64,000 bases of DNA, from the NCBI RefSeq assembly GCF_900129135.1, contig NZ_FQVI01000006.1, positions 62,001-126,000 of the forward strand, given 5' to 3'. Shown piece after piece: positions 62,413 through 64,000 of this stretch. Positions within the stretch are counted from its first letter, which is position 1, and every line of letters begins with the position of its first letter. Origin of the DNA: Lactonifactor longoviformis DSM 17459 (lineage in GTDB: Bacteria > Bacillota > Clostridia > Lachnospirales > Lachnospiraceae). The notes beneath the pieces were generated by a model. The model saw only the letters and a program-made list of their open reading frames with translations. It had not been told where the DNA came from and made no database searches. Made by a program: the position numbers and the translations under genes.

Positions 62413-63795
62413 ATGAGAGAAAATATATTAGAACATATTCGCTTACAGTATGTAAGCAGGGCGGAATATATAGAAACAGAGCTGAGGCAGAGTGCCCAGG
62501 AGGGAAAGGATATAGATGCTTCCATAAAACAGGAGGCAGAAGATATTCTGAAAGAAAAAGGCACGGTCCGGGGCGAAGACAGGGCTTTAAGGCTTTATGA
62601 AAGGGTAAGGCAGATGCCGGTAAAGGCGGATTTCCCTTACCGGGAACCAGAGACACTGGAGGAGATTCTGGAACTTCTGCCTCCGTGCAGTCCCCGGGCA
62701 ATAAATAAAGATGTGCTGAAGGATAAGATTTTGGGGGCCTGGCTGGGCAGAGCCGCCGGGTGCCTCCTTGGACAGCCGGTGGAATGCTGGACAAGAGACA
62801 GGATCCTGGGTTTCCTGAAGGAGACGGACAATTATCCTATCCAGAGGTATATGTCTTCTGATGTCAGCGGGGATGTCAGGGAACGGTATCAGGTAGCAGA
62901 TGAACCCGGCGCCTATGGAAATCCTAAAATCAGCTGGATCAACAACATTTCCTGCGCACCTGAGGATGATGACATGAATTACACGGTTATGGGGATGCAG
63001 ATCCTGGAGAACTACGGCAGAGAATTTGTCCCCATGGATGTGGCAGAGTTTCTAACAACAAATGTGCCTGTATTCATGACATGTACGGCAGAGCGCATGG
63101 CGTATAAAAATATTATTAATGGAATTCTCCCTCCGGAGACTGCAGCATACGGCAATCCCTACCGGGAATGGCTGGGAGGGCAGATCCGGGTGGACGCATA
63201 TGCCTATGTGAATCCGGGAAATCCCCGGGAAGCAGCCCGGATGGCAGTGAAGGATGCCAGTGTGACACATACGAAAAACGGCATTTATGCTTCCGCCTTC
63301 TGTGCGGCTCTCATCGCGGAGAGCGCTGTCTGTGAAACGCCCGGAGAGGCGATTGAAAGGGCAATGCATTATATTCCCCAGACTTCCAGGCTTTACAGCG
63401 CTTTGGAAGAATTCCTGAAGCTGTGCGGGGAGACGGAGGATCCCGAGGAGATGATTGCCTGGATTCATAAAAATTACAACGAAGAGGATCTCCATGACTG
63501 GTGTCATGTGATTCCCAATGATATGATTATCTGTCTCTCCCTTTTGTATGGGGGAAGGGATTATACCAGAGTGATCGGACTTGCAGTGGAGGCGGGGTTT
63601 GATACGGACTGCAATGGCGCCACGGCAGGCTCTGCATTTGGCATGATGTACGGCGCTGAGGCCATACCGGACAAATGGAAGACTCCCCTGGGAGGGCAGC
63701 TGATGACAAGAATCGGGTGCCAGGGCAGGGTGAGTTTTCAGGAACTGGCAGACAGATGTATAAAACTGATAGACGAACCATATGTGACTTTATAA
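62413..63795 (+). CDS. ADP-ribosylglycohydrolase-family enzyme in a sugar operon
   Basis: This is a 460-residue protein. An N-terminal helical part of about 110 residues precedes the ARH core, which begins DKILGAWLGRAAGCLLGQPVE. Metal-site acidic residues appear in APEDDDMNYTVMG and in the C-terminal GFDTDCNGATAGSAFGMMYG. Classical ARH enzymes remove ADP-ribose from proteins. Here the gene is fused tightly into a LacI-controlled sugar ABC operon, so it more likely cleaves a ribosyl- or glycosyl-type substrate brought in by the transporter. That role is inference. Confidence 0.85.
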   Translation: MRENILEHIRLQYVSRAEYIETELRQSAQEGKDIDASIKQEAEDILKEKGTVRGEDRALRLYERVRQMPVKADFPYREPETLEEILELLPPCSPRAINKDVLKDKILGAWLGRAAGCLLGQPVECWTRDRILGFLKETDNYPIQRYMSSDVSGDVRERYQVADEPGAYGNPKISWINNISCAPEDDDMNYTVMGMQILENYGREFVPMDVAEFLTTNVPVFMTCTAERMAYKNIINGILPPETAAYGNPYREWLGGQIRVDAYAYVNPGNPREAARMAVKDASVTHTKNGIYASAFCAALIAESAVCETPGEAIERAMHYIPQTSRLYSALEEFLKLCGETEDPEEMIAWIHKNYNEEDLHDWCHVIPNDMIICLSLLYGGRDYTRVIGLAVEAGFDTDCNGATAGSAFGMMYGAEAIPDKWKTPLGGQLMTRIGCQGRVSFQELADRCIKLIDEPYVTL

Positions 63796-63808
63796 GGAGA
63801 TGAAGGCT

Positions 63809-64000
63809 ATGAGCAAAATGTTAGTTGCAGTTGAACCAAGAGTAGCAGGGTTTAAGGAATATACAGACCGTCCCATACAGGAGGATGAGATTAAGTGCAA
63901 AGTTCTGTATGCGGCCCCTAAGCACGGAACAGAGGTGACAGAGTTCCGGGCGTCCAGCGTGCATGTGAAGGAACGCTATGACAGCGAGTGGCAGTTATTT
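63809..64000 (+). CDS. MDR-family zinc-type dehydrogenase, N-terminal fragment
   Basis: The first 64 codons of a gene cut by the window end, behind AAGGAGATGAAGGCT. The sequence KCKVLYAAPKHGTEVTEFRA is the start of a GroES-like domain of medium-chain alcohol/polyol dehydrogenases. It lies 13 nt after the ARH-family gene and probably belongs to the same catabolic operon, oxidising the released sugar or polyol. Confidence 0.6.
   Translation, partial: MSKMLVAVEPRVAGFKEYTDRPIQEDEIKCKVLYAAPKHGTEVTEFRASSVHVKERYDSEWQLF

Noticed and set aside
1-64000. CRISPR arrays, prophage, insertion sequences
   Set aside because: No regularly spaced repeats, phage structural genes or transposases were found.

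Overview
The window looks like chromosome from an anaerobic gut-type Firmicute, most likely Lachnospiraceae (Clostridia). Supporting signs are moderate GC, AGGAGG-type ribosome sites with frequent GTG/TTG starts, a V-type ATPase operon, DctPQM TRAP and sugar ABC transporters, non-pyrrolysine MttB-family methyltransferases, a FabT-like MarR and BceRS-like two-component/ABC modules. I saw no prophage, insertion sequence or CRISPR array. All functions come from reading the sequence; no database search was run.

Layout. 1-6.4 kb: the end of a cell-surface polysaccharide or glycolipid cluster (CapK/PaaK-like ligase, thiamine-diphosphate enzyme, NAD-sugar epimerase, GT2 glycosyltransferase, membrane glycosyltransferase). 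6.4-11 kb: creatininase-family hydrolase, YczE-like membrane protein and a DctPQM TRAP transporter. 11-15 kb: an MttB-family methyltransferase with an MFS transporter, read leftward, opposed by a TetR regulator, with twin palindromic operators between them. 15-21.9 kb: a FabT-like regulator with its box, a DUF885 peptidase-like lipoprotein, a two-repeat lipoprotein coupled to thioredoxin reductase, an SH3/NlpC-P60 wall hydrolase and a repeat-rich lipoprotein.

21.9-22.76 kb has no gene. It holds DnaA-box-like sequences, a 15-bp inverted repeat and a 208-nt element with 45-bp perfect inverted arms around a foldable core. 22.76-31.3 kb is a complete nine-gene V/A-type ATPase operon on the minus strand. 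31.7-38.4 kb holds housekeeping and stress genes: trmB, a 47-aa protein with thioredoxin, tRNA-Lys(CTT), an ECF sigma/anti-sigma/membrane protein operon whose sigma gene appears to start at ATC, a TIM-barrel isomerase, bacteriohemerythrin, YqeY and CFA synthase.

38.4-49.9 kb carries two tandem, paralogous modules of response regulator, histidine kinase, ABC ATPase and large FtsX permease, then a transglutaminase-like lipoprotein. This arrangement is typical of sensing and resisting envelope-active peptides. 50-52.2 kb: YaaA and a CapA-like protein. 52.3-55.9 kb: a second MttB-MFS pair, here with a MerR regulator and a MerR-type promoter with a 19-bp spacer. 56-64 kb: a small DUF protein, a GntR/FadR regulator, then a carbohydrate locus of beta-phosphoglucomutase and LacI regulator (face-to-face promoters with LacI-type operators), a sugar ABC transporter, an ADP-ribosylglycohydrolase-family enzyme and the start of an MDR dehydrogenase cut by the window end.
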